DNA from: a virus | IMG/VR virus record: IMGVR_UViG_3300017744_000003 | Location: 1-64,000 of that record | Direction: 5' to 3' (one strand) | DNA length: 64,000 bases | Notes under the pieces: generated by a model | The model's input: the letters and a program-made list of their open reading frames with translations, nothing else | Told to the model about the DNA's origin: nothing | Databases searched by the model: none | Shown here: piece by piece, positions 17,689 through 27,075 of the stretch | How the letters are laid out: the number at the start of each line of letters is the position of its first letter | How positions within the stretch are numbered: position 1 is the first letter of the stretch | Program-made: the position numbers and the translations under genes

Positions 17689-20076
17689 ATGGCAGGGCCT
17701 AATCTAAGGAAACCGGCTGAAAAGCGTCAAGAGGGGGTAGACAGAGATGCTCTGTCAAAAGATAACGTTGCGATCGTCCAAGAACCTAGAGAGTTACTAA
17801 GTAACAGTACAGCAAATCCTAAATATACTCCTCGTAAAGTGAGTGCTCAAGTCCAAGAACTTGGAGATAACTCGGTTGACTTACCCTTTCACTCACTTAT
17901 AGGTCACACAGAACTGACTCCCTACTTTTGGATAAGACCAAAGAAAAGACCTATCTCACCCGAGCTTGACTTTGTTAACCCTCTAAGAAAGAACATTAAG
18001 TCGATAAACTTGACAAATACCTACGGTAAGTTCCCTACGGTAGAATTTGAAATGTATATACCGGAGTTTCGACAAATAAGTACTACAATGGTGGTGGGTG
18101 ACACTATAAGAAAGCGTGACCCTGGAAAGATTATAGATTACTTCAAGTTGGGTGAATCTTTTAGTGTAAAGTGGGGTTATGTAAGTAACCATACTGAATG
18201 GTCTAGTTTTAGGGTGATTGATCGACAGGTTAAATTTGAAAACGGCACTGCTCTCTTGACGGTCAAAGGTCGAATAGGATCTCGTTTAAGTGCTACGATT
18301 ACTTCAGACGTATTCTCTGCTTCTTATGGAAAGACCACTTTTGATCAGATAGCAGGTCTTGTTGACATGAAAGTTAACTATAGAGGACTGCTTGACGAAG
18401 AGTATGAACAACTTCTTAAGCAAGAGAATACTGTTTTGTTTTCAGGAGCAAATACACTAGCAATTGGCGCATACTTAGAAGCTACAAAGGCAGACGTTGA
18501 GTTATATTTAGATCCCATAGACAATGAAATGAGGCTTACAACACCCTTTAAATATGAGATGATTAAGAGAGGTACTAAGCCTTACAAGATGACCTATGGT
18601 TACCCTACGTCTAATATTGCTTCAATAGATGTAGAGACCAAATACCCTAAGAAAAAGGGGACGGGGATACGGAAATCTAAACCTTTAAGTCAGAAGCCTA
18701 GTGGAACTGCTATTATAAACCGTAAGGCGGGTACTGCCCAATATGTTCAAGCAGGTGTTATTAAATACACGCTTAATGGCGAAGAGAAGCGGTTTGAAGT
18801 GGGTAACCTTACAGACTATAATAAAAAATCTTTAAACGATAATGGAGACTTTGACTCACTAGTGGGGCTAAAGTCTTTAGAAAATGGACGGTTCCCCCCT
18901 AGTGATGGTTATAAAGTTTATTTTGTAGAACAATCTACCAACAGAGACTACGGAGACTATCTGATTGTAAGAAACATAAGTCTTCCCACAGAGTTAACTT
19001 TAGAGCGACGAAGTGTAACTAATACAGAATATCTATTCTTACTTTCACAAAGTGAACAAAATAAACTATTTGTTTCGACAAATAACGTAATAAATGATGA
19101 CGGTCTTCTTGAGGTTACTGTTTATAAACGTAATGTAGACTCTAGTGTAAATATTCAAGAAGACGTAAAACCAGAAACAGATGAAATGGTCTTTGAAACT
19201 ACCATCATTGAAGCGACACCTAAAGGGGGCGATACAGAAGAAGGTGATGAGTTAGAGGACAAGTGGGTGAGTGTGGCGGGTAAACAAACGTACATTGACG
19301 CTCAACACTACGCATCTAATAAGAATAATACAGGTTTACTTACTAGTAGTAAAGTTACCGCCTTTGAAGAACAAGTAGCCGAACTTAAAAAAGAAGCCCA
19401 AGCTAAGGGAGAGGACTTTCGAGTAAGTAAAAAATCGCTAGGCAGTACACTCCTCTATCAACTAGAGGAGAAGACTCAAGTTAAAGTGCGGACTGATCCT
19501 AGTAATGCAAAAGAAGATGATGACGGGGGCAAGGGTTCTTCGGAAAGTGCAAGTCCTGACGCTAGTACACCTGCACCTCCTTTTAAGCCAATAGCTCAAC
19601 AAAGTGGTGCTCCTCGTAGAGCCCGTAGGCTTAAAACAACTAAGGTTCGTATTCGATTAAAAGCCGGAGACTGGACTATGCGTGTTGGTCGGATTATTGA
19701 GATAGTGGATATTCACAAGAGTCTTAATGGTTTCTACTATGTGTTTTCAGAAGAGCACAATATAGGTACGGATGGTTTTCATACTGAAATAGAATGTCGT
19801 AAAGCATCTAAAAAGGCTGTAAACAGTTACGGTAAAACGATTAGGCGAAAAGATTCTAAGAAGAAAGAAAAGGGAGGGACTCGTAGCGCAAAGTCAGGAG
19901 AGAGTGTAGACGTAAAGAATGCTACTGATAAAACGATAGTTATCGATGTTGATCTACGTGAAAAGAATAGGTTAGATGCCCAAAATAAGGCTAAAGAAAA
20001 GCAAAAAAAATTAGAAATACAAAAAGCTAATAACAATACTATTGAACGCTTTTCAAACATACCGGAGGCAACATGA
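17689..20076 (+). CDS. Baseplate central hub protein (gp27 / phage late control D-like)
   Basis: This 795-aa protein has gpD/gp27-like beta-barrel segments in the first 300 residues (SINLTNTYGKFPTVEFEMYI; GESFSVKWGY; FRVIDRQVKFENGTALLTVKG; TTFDQIAGL) and again at about 640-700 (KVRIRLKAGDWTMRVGRIIEI, YVFSEEHNIGTDGFHTEIEC). Between them is a long polar insertion (about 330-620), and the C-terminus is Lys-rich. This is large for the family; the insertion is probably a surface elaboration. AGGAGG precedes the start, and the stop overlaps the spike gene (ATGA). Confidence 0.85.
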   Translation: MAGPNLRKPAEKRQEGVDRDALSKDNVAIVQEPRELLSNSTANPKYTPRKVSAQVQELGDNSVDLPFHSLIGHTELTPYFWIRPKKRPISPELDFVNPLRKNIKSINLTNTYGKFPTVEFEMYIPEFRQISTTMVVGDTIRKRDPGKIIDYFKLGESFSVKWGYVSNHTEWSSFRVIDRQVKFENGTALLTVKGRIGSRLSATITSDVFSASYGKTTFDQIAGLVDMKVNYRGLLDEEYEQLLKQENTVLFSGANTLAIGAYLEATKADVELYLDPIDNEMRLTTPFKYEMIKRGTKPYKMTYGYPTSNIASIDVETKYPKKKGTGIRKSKPLSQKPSGTAIINRKAGTAQYVQAGVIKYTLNGEEKRFEVGNLTDYNKKSLNDNGDFDSLVGLKSLENGRFPPSDGYKVYFVEQSTNRDYGDYLIVRNISLPTELTLERRSVTNTEYLFLLSQSEQNKLFVSTNNVINDDGLLEVTVYKRNVDSSVNIQEDVKPETDEMVFETTIIEATPKGGDTEEGDELEDKWVSVAGKQTYIDAQHYASNKNNTGLLTSSKVTAFEEQVAELKKEAQAKGEDFRVSKKSLGSTLLYQLEEKTQVKVRTDPSNAKEDDDGGKGSSESASPDASTPAPPFKPIAQQSGAPRRARRLKTTKVRIRLKAGDWTMRVGRIIEIVDIHKSLNGFYYVFSEEHNIGTDGFHTEIECRKASKKAVNSYGKTIRRKDSKKKEKGGTRSAKSGESVDVKNATDKTIVIDVDLREKNRLDAQNKAKEKQKKLEIQKANNNTIERFSNIPEAT

Positions 20077-21464
20077 TAGATTTAGTTGAATATGAACAAA
20101 GATACTTTAACCGTTTCTATGGTAAGAGAAGAGCTAGAGTTATAGAGAACCAGGATCCTGAACGTAGGGGCCGTATAAAGGTTGAGAACACCGAACTTTA
20201 CGGTGTAAGTAATTCACCTTGGGTTATGCCTTGTTTCCCCTTTTATGGCGGTAGGGATTGTGGTTTCTTTTCAGTACCTCCTATTGGATCTTTAGTTTGG
20301 ATTGAGTGTGAAGAAGGATTGGCTGAATACCCTATTTACTCTGGGGGGTTCTTTGACCTTACGACGGGCGGTCATTCTAGCGATGGTTCTCCTATTGAAA
20401 ACAGTAACGAATACCAAGAAGTTTTAAGCGCTGCTCCCGCTCATGCTAGGGGAGACTTAGACGGTTCAGACTTAGGTGGTCTTAAAGGTAGATATGGCGT
20501 ACCTGCTTCTTCTTTTGAAGGTGACTATGGCGAGGTAACTATTTTCCAAACCAAGACAGGTCATAAGTTAGAGTTTGACGATACTGAGGGCGGACAAAGA
20601 ATACATATACACCATTCTAATGGTGCTCACATAGAGATGTTGCCCGATGGTTCTATCAATATAGTCACCGAAGGGAGTGTCCTAACAAGAGGTACGCATA
20701 GGAGAGAGTTTATATCTGATTCTAAACTAGAAGTAGTGGGTGGTAATCGTACTCAAACGATAGAAGGTGATGCGAGTAGCAGTGTACTAGGTTCTGAAAC
20801 AAAGACTGTCCAAGGTTCTTCATCTTTTAGTGCAGATAGCTTAAGTAGTGAGTTTTTTGGAGACTTAAGTGTACAGGCGGGTACCGTAAAAGCAGAATCA
20901 ACAAACTTGTTTGAGTTGTTATCTGGAGGCGATATTTCCTTTAACGCTTTTGGCGATCTCGATCTCCTTACTGCGGGTAAAGGTGTCTTTAGTTGTTCTA
21001 ATGCTGTAACTTTGCCTACAGGATTACCATTTGTTACAGATAGTTTATCTATCTCGGGATTAAACGGTAACGTGAGTATTTCAAGTTCAGATGTAACGAA
21101 TACAGTTAGTTATGGCATGATAGCTAGAGGGGGTCTACTTGCGCCGTTGGGCGGCGAAGTGTTTATAGGAAATACTTCCGTTCCCCAACTTGGTGTTGGT
21201 GGCTTACCTTTACTAAAAGAACCTGCTGTCATGGGTACTCAGATGCAGTTGTTTATGGAAGCGGTCTTAGGCGCTTTGGACGGTTTCTTCTTAGCGACTA
21301 ATACAGGTGGTGTTACACCAGGCTTTGGCGGCCCTAATCCTATCTTGGGTGCTGCTTCTATAGCGGCTCAACTCGCTCTCAATGGCGCAAGAGCTACGTT
21401 CCTAACCCCTACCCCAAACCAACCACTCATACTCTCAGAGTGTGTTTATCTCAGTAAGGCATAA
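20073..21464 (+). CDS. Baseplate spike protein (gp5 / VgrG-like, no lysozyme domain)
   Basis: This 463-aa protein has an N-terminal OB-fold (residues about 18-95: RARVIENQDPERRGRIKV, WVMPCFPFYG, PPIGSLVWIECEEG) of the gp5/VgrG type. It continues with TKTGHKLEFDDTEGG and IHIHHSNGAHIEM, the usual entry to the triple-stranded beta-helix, and about 150 residues of short beta repeats. No lysozyme domain is inserted, unlike T4 gp5. The C-terminal part, after residue 370, is less repetitive. It pairs with the preceding hub gene. Confidence 0.9.
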   Translation: MIDLVEYEQRYFNRFYGKRRARVIENQDPERRGRIKVENTELYGVSNSPWVMPCFPFYGGRDCGFFSVPPIGSLVWIECEEGLAEYPIYSGGFFDLTTGGHSSDGSPIENSNEYQEVLSAAPAHARGDLDGSDLGGLKGRYGVPASSFEGDYGEVTIFQTKTGHKLEFDDTEGGQRIHIHHSNGAHIEMLPDGSINIVTEGSVLTRGTHRREFISDSKLEVVGGNRTQTIEGDASSSVLGSETKTVQGSSSFSADSLSSEFFGDLSVQAGTVKAESTNLFELLSGGDISFNAFGDLDLLTAGKGVFSCSNAVTLPTGLPFVTDSLSISGLNGNVSISSSDVTNTVSYGMIARGGLLAPLGGEVFIGNTSVPQLGVGGLPLLKEPAVMGTQMQLFMEAVLGALDGFFLATNTGGVTPGFGGPNPILGAASIAAQLALNGARATFLTPTPNQPLILSECVYLSKA

Positions 21465-21467
21465 GAC

Positions 21468-21797
21468 ATGGCATTAAACCCCGCACAGTTAGCAACCGCT
21501 TTAGCGCAAGTTGATATAGATCTGATAAATAGTAAGTATAGAGATTCTGATGTTATTCCGCCTGTGATTCCTCAAGCTGTCTTAGACTCTATAAATCTAA
21601 GAGCTACTCAATATGCCCAGGCGATTCATACTTGGATATTGACCGCGACGGTAAACACAAATGTGAACACCACCTCCACTACTACTAACCCCACAGGTAC
21701 TGTTAATGTTATAGGAACAGCAGCCGCCCAAACAAACCCTGCACCTATTGTGGGTACTGCTACAGGCACAGGTACAGGGGTGGGCACACTAAGTTGA
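21468..21797 (+). CDS. Small spike-associated protein with Thr/Asn/Gly-rich tail (unknown)
   Basis: This is a 109-aa protein. Residues 1-65 are helical (NPAQLATALAQVDIDLINSKY). Residues 66-109 are low complexity: alternating Thr, Asn, Val, Gly and Pro with TATGTGTGVG near the end. No PAAR motif is visible, although a PAAR-like tip is expected in this position. It might be a spike-tip or spike-sheathing protein; the function is unknown. Confidence 0.65.
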   Translation: MALNPAQLATALAQVDIDLINSKYRDSDVIPPVIPQAVLDSINLRATQYAQAIHTWILTATVNTNVNTTSTTTNPTGTVNVIGTAAAQTNPAPIVGTATGTGTGVGTLS

Positions 21798-21800
21798 TAC

Positions 21801-21812
21801 TTTTCAACAACT
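21801..21812 (-). repeat. Dispersed 12-mer copy 3, intergenic
   Basis: Reverse-strand copy in the 25-nt gap before the gene at 21823, overlapping the space just upstream of its GAGGAC ribosome binding site. The flanked form is AGTTGTTGAAAAGTATC when read in the motif orientation. Confidence 0.85.
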
Positions 21813-21822
21813 ATGAGGACTT

Positions 21823-22131
21823 ATGGACGAGTTAAACCTAGATAAACTTAATGACTCTTTAGTTAGCCCTTGGGAGGCTAGGGGAGTTAGTGCAGAACTA
21901 TACGCTAACGACTTGTTAGAGCGTTGGCAGACAATTAATGATATAGTCAACAGTGGACGAGGAGACACTTCAATAGTAAAATCAACCTTATCAGACACTT
22001 TAGAATTTATGGTTTGGGCAAGCGCCAAAAAGGAGTTAAGCTCCTGTTTAGCCCTAGTTAAGACACATATGACAAGGCTAAATCATGGTAAACAAAATAT
22101 CAGCGCAGCAACGAGGCTTAATAAGAAGTAA
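21823..22131 (+). CDS. Small helical baseplate-region protein (unknown)
   Basis: This 102-aa, mostly helical, Leu/Ser-rich protein has no recognised domain. GAGGA lies 6 nt upstream of the ATG. It sits between spike and gp25-type genes and its 3' end overlaps the next gene by 47 nt in another frame. Small helical proteins here may be baseplate assembly factors, but that is inference. Confidence 0.65.
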   Translation: MDELNLDKLNDSLVSPWEARGVSAELYANDLLERWQTINDIVNSGRGDTSIVKSTLSDTLEFMVWASAKKELSSCLALVKTHMTRLNHGKQNISAATRLNKK

Positions 22132-23344
22132 GAATTTTGAGGAGTTTCTAAAAGATTCGCCGGAGGGGTTTGAATATAGTTTCGGTTTAGGTTTAAGCGC
22201 TCAAGATATCTTAGAGAACTTAGGTTTAGACTTTGTTGAAGACGCGCTAGAAGGATTAAGCGCTTTTGTGTCTGCTCTTTCGTTGGTCGTAGACCTAATA
22301 GCCACACTTACTGATATAATCGCTTTATCTTTGGGTGTTGCCATTGATACTTTCCAAGCACTAGCTTTGCTGATAAAGCAGACCTTAGAATCAGTAATAG
22401 ACCTTTTTACAGGTGCTTCAATTAGTCCACTTTTTCACTTCCCTCAAACGTACAAATCTAGGCGTACCCCAAGCGAAGTCCTGTATGATGTGGGCATGGC
22501 ATACTTAGACGAACAGGATAGTAATAGGCCCATAACGGTGAGCGAAAACTTTGGTATTGCGGTTGTAGCCTTGTTTAGTGCGCCTAACTTAGAACAACTT
22601 ATGTTGACGTTTGATAACATCACCAAACAGTTTAAGGGTATTGCTTCTTTTGACGATGGGGGCGATAGTTTTGCAAGTAGGTGGAACAGAGTAGACGAAG
22701 CCTTCCCACGGAAAAAATATCTTGTCAAAGGGACTTCCGGTATGGCTCCCGACTTTAGTTACAAGATTGACTTAACTGAGTTTTTATTTGTAGGGCAAAT
22801 CGTGAGAAGTCTTAATAGCTTAGTCCAGCAAATTGAAAAAGGACGAACTTCACTAGATAAGGTGAGTCAGATTATTGACCTAGCGCAAAGAAGAATTTCA
22901 ACGGTTAATACCTTGGCGAACAAAATATTAACAGCAATCAACTCTTTAGCTGCTTTGCTAGCTCTAGGTGACGCAAACACAGTCTTTGTATGTAGTGGAG
23001 TAGGTAAAGATGAGGATTTTGCGAAGGGAATTATTAATGCACCTCTTCACCCAGAGTACCCAAGGTCTACCTTCATAGAAGAGATAAATACGCAAAGTAA
23101 GAGTAGAGGTCTTCCTAATGTTTTGAACCGAGAAATTGGGGAACAAAGTTTATTTAGCGGCGCGTTATTGCTTCATCTACAAACGCCAAGCCCTTCGTCA
23201 GAAACAGAAGAGGCAAGAAAGATCCTTAGGCTATTAAACTTACTTTATAGCCCACAAGAGACACAAGATTCATTCGATCAAAGAGGAGATAGGCTAACAC
23301 AAACAGGCCGGTCTCTATCTAGGTCTGTACAGGGGGGCAACTAA
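22085..23344 (+). CDS. Baseplate-region protein with hydrophobic helices (unknown)
   Basis: This 419-aa protein is recognisable only as structural-region. Residues about 52-100 are strongly hydrophobic (FVSALSLVVDLIATLTDIIALSLGVAIDTF) and could be two membrane or buried helices. The rest is mixed helix with a charged C-terminus. The ATG overlaps the preceding gene by 47 nt; AAGG lies 7 nt upstream. The conserved place before gp25 and its amphipathic N-terminal region suggest a baseplate or DNA-delivery channel role, not shown by any motif. Confidence 0.65.
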   Translation: MVNKISAQQRGLIRSKNFEEFLKDSPEGFEYSFGLGLSAQDILENLGLDFVEDALEGLSAFVSALSLVVDLIATLTDIIALSLGVAIDTFQALALLIKQTLESVIDLFTGASISPLFHFPQTYKSRRTPSEVLYDVGMAYLDEQDSNRPITVSENFGIAVVALFSAPNLEQLMLTFDNITKQFKGIASFDDGGDSFASRWNRVDEAFPRKKYLVKGTSGMAPDFSYKIDLTEFLFVGQIVRSLNSLVQQIEKGRTSLDKVSQIIDLAQRRISTVNTLANKILTAINSLAALLALGDANTVFVCSGVGKDEDFAKGIINAPLHPEYPRSTFIEEINTQSKSRGLPNVLNREIGEQSLFSGALLLHLQTPSPSSETEEARKILRLLNLLYSPQETQDSFDQRGDRLTQTGRSLSRSVQGGN

Positions 23345-23709
23345 TGTCGAAGTTAAAAGGACTATCTTTTCCTATAAAGTTCTCTCCTAGAGGCTCTTTG
23401 TCTACAACAACGGGTATCGATAAAATCAAAGAAAATATCAAAGCGATTGTGTTAACAGCTTTGAATGAAAGAGTAATGAACCCTGGTATCGGAGCTATGG
23501 GTTATCAATATCTGATGAGAAATCTTACGGATCAAGAACGCTCAATCTTAAAGCATGAAATGAGGCTTGGGATTGAAGCGGGAGAAAGCCGTATCGTCAT
23601 TTTAGATATTAAAATTGACCAACCTAGTATAGATGGGAAGCTACTCATCTCTTTAACATTTAAACTAGATAATTCTACTGAGTATGAAGACTTAAGTTTC
23701 TTCGTATAG
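23344..23709 (+). CDS. Baseplate wedge protein gp25-like (GPW_gp25)
   Basis: This 121-aa protein has the family core: FPIKFSPRGSLSTTTG at the N-terminus, KENIKAIVLTALNERVMNPG in the middle (the Glu-Arg of the conserved E-R-x-M-P motif) and a C-terminal beta pair. gp25 nucleates the sheath on the baseplate. Its start overlaps the previous stop by one base. Length is typical. Confidence 0.92.
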   Translation: MSKLKGLSFPIKFSPRGSLSTTTGIDKIKENIKAIVLTALNERVMNPGIGAMGYQYLMRNLTDQERSILKHEMRLGIEAGESRIVILDIKIDQPSIDGKLLISLTFKLDNSTEYEDLSFFV

Positions 23710-23718
23710 GAGTTCGTT

Positions 23719-25617
23719 ATGCCTGTTAGAAACCAAACAACTTCCTTGGGTGGACTCCCAATACAGATTGATTATACTGCAAGAGATTTTGATGCAATTC
23801 GCGCTGAAATGCTGACACTTGCTAATCGTCTAACACCGGAATGGACAGATAGAGAACCTGGAGATATTGGGGTGACTCTTGTAGAGGCAATGGCTTACGT
23901 CTCAGACATTCTGTCTTATCAAATAGATAGGGTGCAGAACGAGTCATATCTAGCCAGTGCTCAAACAAGAGAATCGGTCGTAGATATATTACGGCTAATC
24001 GGTTATGAGTTGTCTCCTGCGAGTCCTGCTACTGTCGGAATGGTAGTGAGAACAGACCAAGACAACGTAACACTTCCCAAAGGTTTTACGGTTAGGACTC
24101 AAGCAAACGCACAAACTTCAGCGCTTCAGTATCAGTTAACAGAAGCTGTTAACTTACCTTTAGCGGGTCTTTATTGTGTTTCATACGAGCAATCAAAAGT
24201 TAGCCGTATCTTCAATGAAAACTCGGTAACAAATGATAGTCTTATCTTCGTTGCAGGTCGACAAGTAGTTGAGGGCGTTGGCGTTAGTGATGGTACACAA
24301 AACCAAACTTTCTTACTAAGTAAATCTCCTGTTTGTTTAAGTGCCGATGGTTTGGCGAATATTAGCGTAACAGTAAACGGGGACGTTTATGAAGCTCGCA
24401 CTTCTTTTATTGGAGCAGACCCTAATGACCTTATTTTCACTTATAAGTTCCTCTCTACTGAAGAAGTCATCATCACATTTGGTGATGGAGTTAACGGTTT
24501 TGTTCCTACCAATAACGGTACTATTATAGCTTCTTATCGCATTGATGGTGGGCAAGTTACCAACCGAGCTGGGGTTGGTAGTATAGATAAGTTTGATACA
24601 ATAGAAGGTCTAGTGTCGGTTTATAATGTTAGCCAACCTTCAGGTGGTTCAGATCCAGAAGACTTATTGACTGCGAAAAGAAATGGACCTCTATCTATAA
24701 GGGCTTTAGATAGGTGTGTTACGCTAGAAGACTTTGAAACAATGGCAAGATTAACTCCTGGGGGGGCGATTAGAAGTGCTAGGGCAGTTGAGGGCGATTC
24801 GCCTCTTACTGTTGATGTTTATATTGCCACTGAAGGCGATAACCCCGTCCCATCGGGTCGTTGGTTCCCTTCTTTACAAAATGGTTATGGACTTATCGGT
24901 TCTGTGGGTCGTTGGTTAAGCCAAAAGAAACCGGTCCCTACTAAGTTAAATATCTTAGCACCTACCGCAGTAAACCCATACTTTGAAGCGACCGTCTTTG
25001 TATACCCAAACTTATTAAGGCAGACTGTAGAGTTTGACGTAGACTTGAGTCTACAGTCTTTATTTAATGAGATCACAAGCGACTTTGGCGAGAGTGTTCC
25101 TTTATCCGCAATAATGCAGGCGATAGAGAATACAAGAGGGGTCGATTATGTCGATGTAGTTTCAAGCCATCGACTGCCAAGTATTCGTTTTGTCTCTGGC
25201 AACGAGTCTGCTTTTGATGGATCTAATCTTTCTATAACAGAACTTAATGAGCAAACGGTTAAGAACAAATATTATGTTGAGTGGCTAAACGCTTCAGAAT
25301 ACCAACTGAGAATAAATGACTTACTTATCGTTGATGAAAGCGGTAATAGTCGAACCTTTAGTGCAGCGCAATCTTTCCTTATCTCCCTTTACAATGACAT
25401 TACTGATCAAAACGAAGCGGCAAGACTTGATCAGTTTAAAATCATTATCGACATAGGCCCTGTACCTCCAAACGCACAAGACAGATGGGTCTTCTCTGTG
25501 GACGATTATCTAGGGAATATTGAAGCAGAAGACTATGAGATCATCGTTGCGCCTATTCAAAACGATGGTCGAATCTCTCAAGAACAATTTGTATTAACAT
25601 TTACTGGGGGTATCTAA
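23719..25617 (+). CDS. Baseplate wedge protein J / gp6-like
   Basis: This is a 632-aa protein. The N-terminus carries the baseplate J signature: IDYTARDFDAIRAEMLTLA, WTDREPGDIGVTLVEAMAYV and DILSYQIDRVQNESYL, then LRLIGYELSPASPA. It forms the iris-like wedge ring that opens at contraction. AGGAG lies upstream of the ATG. It sits between the gp25 and I/gp7 genes in the standard order of contractile systems. Confidence 0.93.
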   Translation: MPVRNQTTSLGGLPIQIDYTARDFDAIRAEMLTLANRLTPEWTDREPGDIGVTLVEAMAYVSDILSYQIDRVQNESYLASAQTRESVVDILRLIGYELSPASPATVGMVVRTDQDNVTLPKGFTVRTQANAQTSALQYQLTEAVNLPLAGLYCVSYEQSKVSRIFNENSVTNDSLIFVAGRQVVEGVGVSDGTQNQTFLLSKSPVCLSADGLANISVTVNGDVYEARTSFIGADPNDLIFTYKFLSTEEVIITFGDGVNGFVPTNNGTIIASYRIDGGQVTNRAGVGSIDKFDTIEGLVSVYNVSQPSGGSDPEDLLTAKRNGPLSIRALDRCVTLEDFETMARLTPGGAIRSARAVEGDSPLTVDVYIATEGDNPVPSGRWFPSLQNGYGLIGSVGRWLSQKKPVPTKLNILAPTAVNPYFEATVFVYPNLLRQTVEFDVDLSLQSLFNEITSDFGESVPLSAIMQAIENTRGVDYVDVVSSHRLPSIRFVSGNESAFDGSNLSITELNEQTVKNKYYVEWLNASEYQLRINDLLIVDESGNSRTFSAAQSFLISLYNDITDQNEAARLDQFKIIIDIGPVPPNAQDRWVFSVDDYLGNIEAEDYEIIVAPIQNDGRISQEQFVLTFTGGI

Positions 25618-27074
25618 TGGCTACCCATGAAAGTTGGCAGTTTTCCTTTGTAAGAGAAATAGGAGAAGGAACTAAATCTGTACCTAACCTTGGGTACAGA
25701 TCCCCTCTAAAGGTAGAGATTAGTGGACTTACTTCGGGGTCTGCTCCTAACGAAGATTTTCCTCAGATAGTAACAAGCTCTGATCACATACGAGTCTCTT
25801 ATTCAATGCCCATTGATCCTCAAGGTTATACGTTAACCGGTCGAGTAAAGATTCTTAAGAAGCCGAAAGAGTTCCCTAGAGGCTACTTAGATTCTTTAGC
25901 CTCCCTGGTAGTAGATGAGGATTATTCTAATGTACTTAACACATTAGACCGTGACGAATATTTCATGTTCATTGATGAACAGGTTACTTCTTCTCGTATC
26001 ATTTGGTACTACACAGTATTCTATGAGGCTACGGATGGTAATGGCGCTACTATTTGGTTGTTCTCGCCTATCAACAGTCACGACCGAGGATTTGCGCTAG
26101 ACTCTGGTTTGTCTGCCTTTGGGCAGCAGATGTTTGACTACTTTCCTAGTGGGATACGGACCAAAGATAAGTCTGAGGGAGAAGACACTCTTTATCGTTT
26201 ATGCCAAATACTAGGCAAGCCGCTTGACGAAATTAAAGAACGCTTAGATCAGTTTAGCGACAAGCGGTTCAAGCCGAACGATGTAGATGCCGCGTTTATA
26301 CCTTATATAGATAACCTACTAGGTTGGCCTACAAACTTTGAGTTAAGAGAAGGTAGGCGACGGTTTGAGACTGAAGACGCGCTGAATGTTTGGAAAGTTA
26401 AGGGGACTAATAACGCCTTTGAGCTTGTCTTACAAAGAATCACGGGGTGGAATGTAGAACTACATGAGGGTTATAACCACATTGTGACTACAGCCACACC
26501 GGAAGATGCGCTTGACGCTAACACTCCGCCTACTGATTGGGTCGAGGCTACTGATGGTGTTTGGGCAGACCAAGTGAACGCTTCACCTTTTAATGGTACA
26601 CCTGACTTATCCAACTCCAACCATAACTACTTCCCTGGTTCACCAAACAATCCCTTTAGAGTGATACACGACAGTTCAACTTGGCTTAATATGTTTGGTG
26701 TTCTTGTTCAGTTAACTTCTCCTCTTAGTGAGGGGTCACCTCTACTTCGTAACTTAGCGCAAGAGAAGATTGACCGCTTGTTAGACTACTTAGCGATCCA
26801 CTATGCTAATTTCAAAGTACAAGTTGCTGATATATACAACGACACTTTAACACTAAACGGACTTGACTCATTCTCTGATGAGAATATCAGAGGGGTCGAT
26901 GAGTCAGGTGAGTTACTTATTACAGAGTCAATTTCAGATGAAACTGAGACAGGTGTACTATATACTTACCCACACGCTGACGCTTTAGAGTCTGCGACGA
27001 ATGTCACATGGAGTTCTTCTGTCGTTGGTAACGTAGGTCGAATCTTCCACAACGCGCTGAACCAAGGGATATAA
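25617..27074 (+). CDS. Baseplate wedge protein, tail protein I / gp7-like (Afp12-like)
   Basis: This 485-aa protein resembles tail protein I/Afp12 in residues about 160-285: FDYFPSGIRTKD, LGKPLDEIKERLDQF, FIPYIDNLLGWP and VWKVKGTNNAFELVLQRITGW. An N-terminal beta domain and a C-terminal domain surround it, larger than P2 gpI and closer to injection-system forms. It starts by 1-nt overlap with the J gene. Confidence 0.85.
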   Translation: MATHESWQFSFVREIGEGTKSVPNLGYRSPLKVEISGLTSGSAPNEDFPQIVTSSDHIRVSYSMPIDPQGYTLTGRVKILKKPKEFPRGYLDSLASLVVDEDYSNVLNTLDRDEYFMFIDEQVTSSRIIWYYTVFYEATDGNGATIWLFSPINSHDRGFALDSGLSAFGQQMFDYFPSGIRTKDKSEGEDTLYRLCQILGKPLDEIKERLDQFSDKRFKPNDVDAAFIPYIDNLLGWPTNFELREGRRRFETEDALNVWKVKGTNNAFELVLQRITGWNVELHEGYNHIVTTATPEDALDANTPPTDWVEATDGVWADQVNASPFNGTPDLSNSNHNYFPGSPNNPFRVIHDSSTWLNMFGVLVQLTSPLSEGSPLLRNLAQEKIDRLLDYLAIHYANFKVQVADIYNDTLTLNGLDSFSDENIRGVDESGELLITESISDETETGVLYTYPHADALESATNVTWSSSVVGNVGRIFHNALNQGI

Positions 27075-27075
27075 T

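Noticed and set aside
20046-20057. CTTTTCAAACAT as another copy of the dispersed motif
   Set aside because: Only TTTTCAA matches; too short to count. Likewise GTTGTTGAAAG at 5473 and CGGTTGAAAAC at 57451 were left as near-misses.
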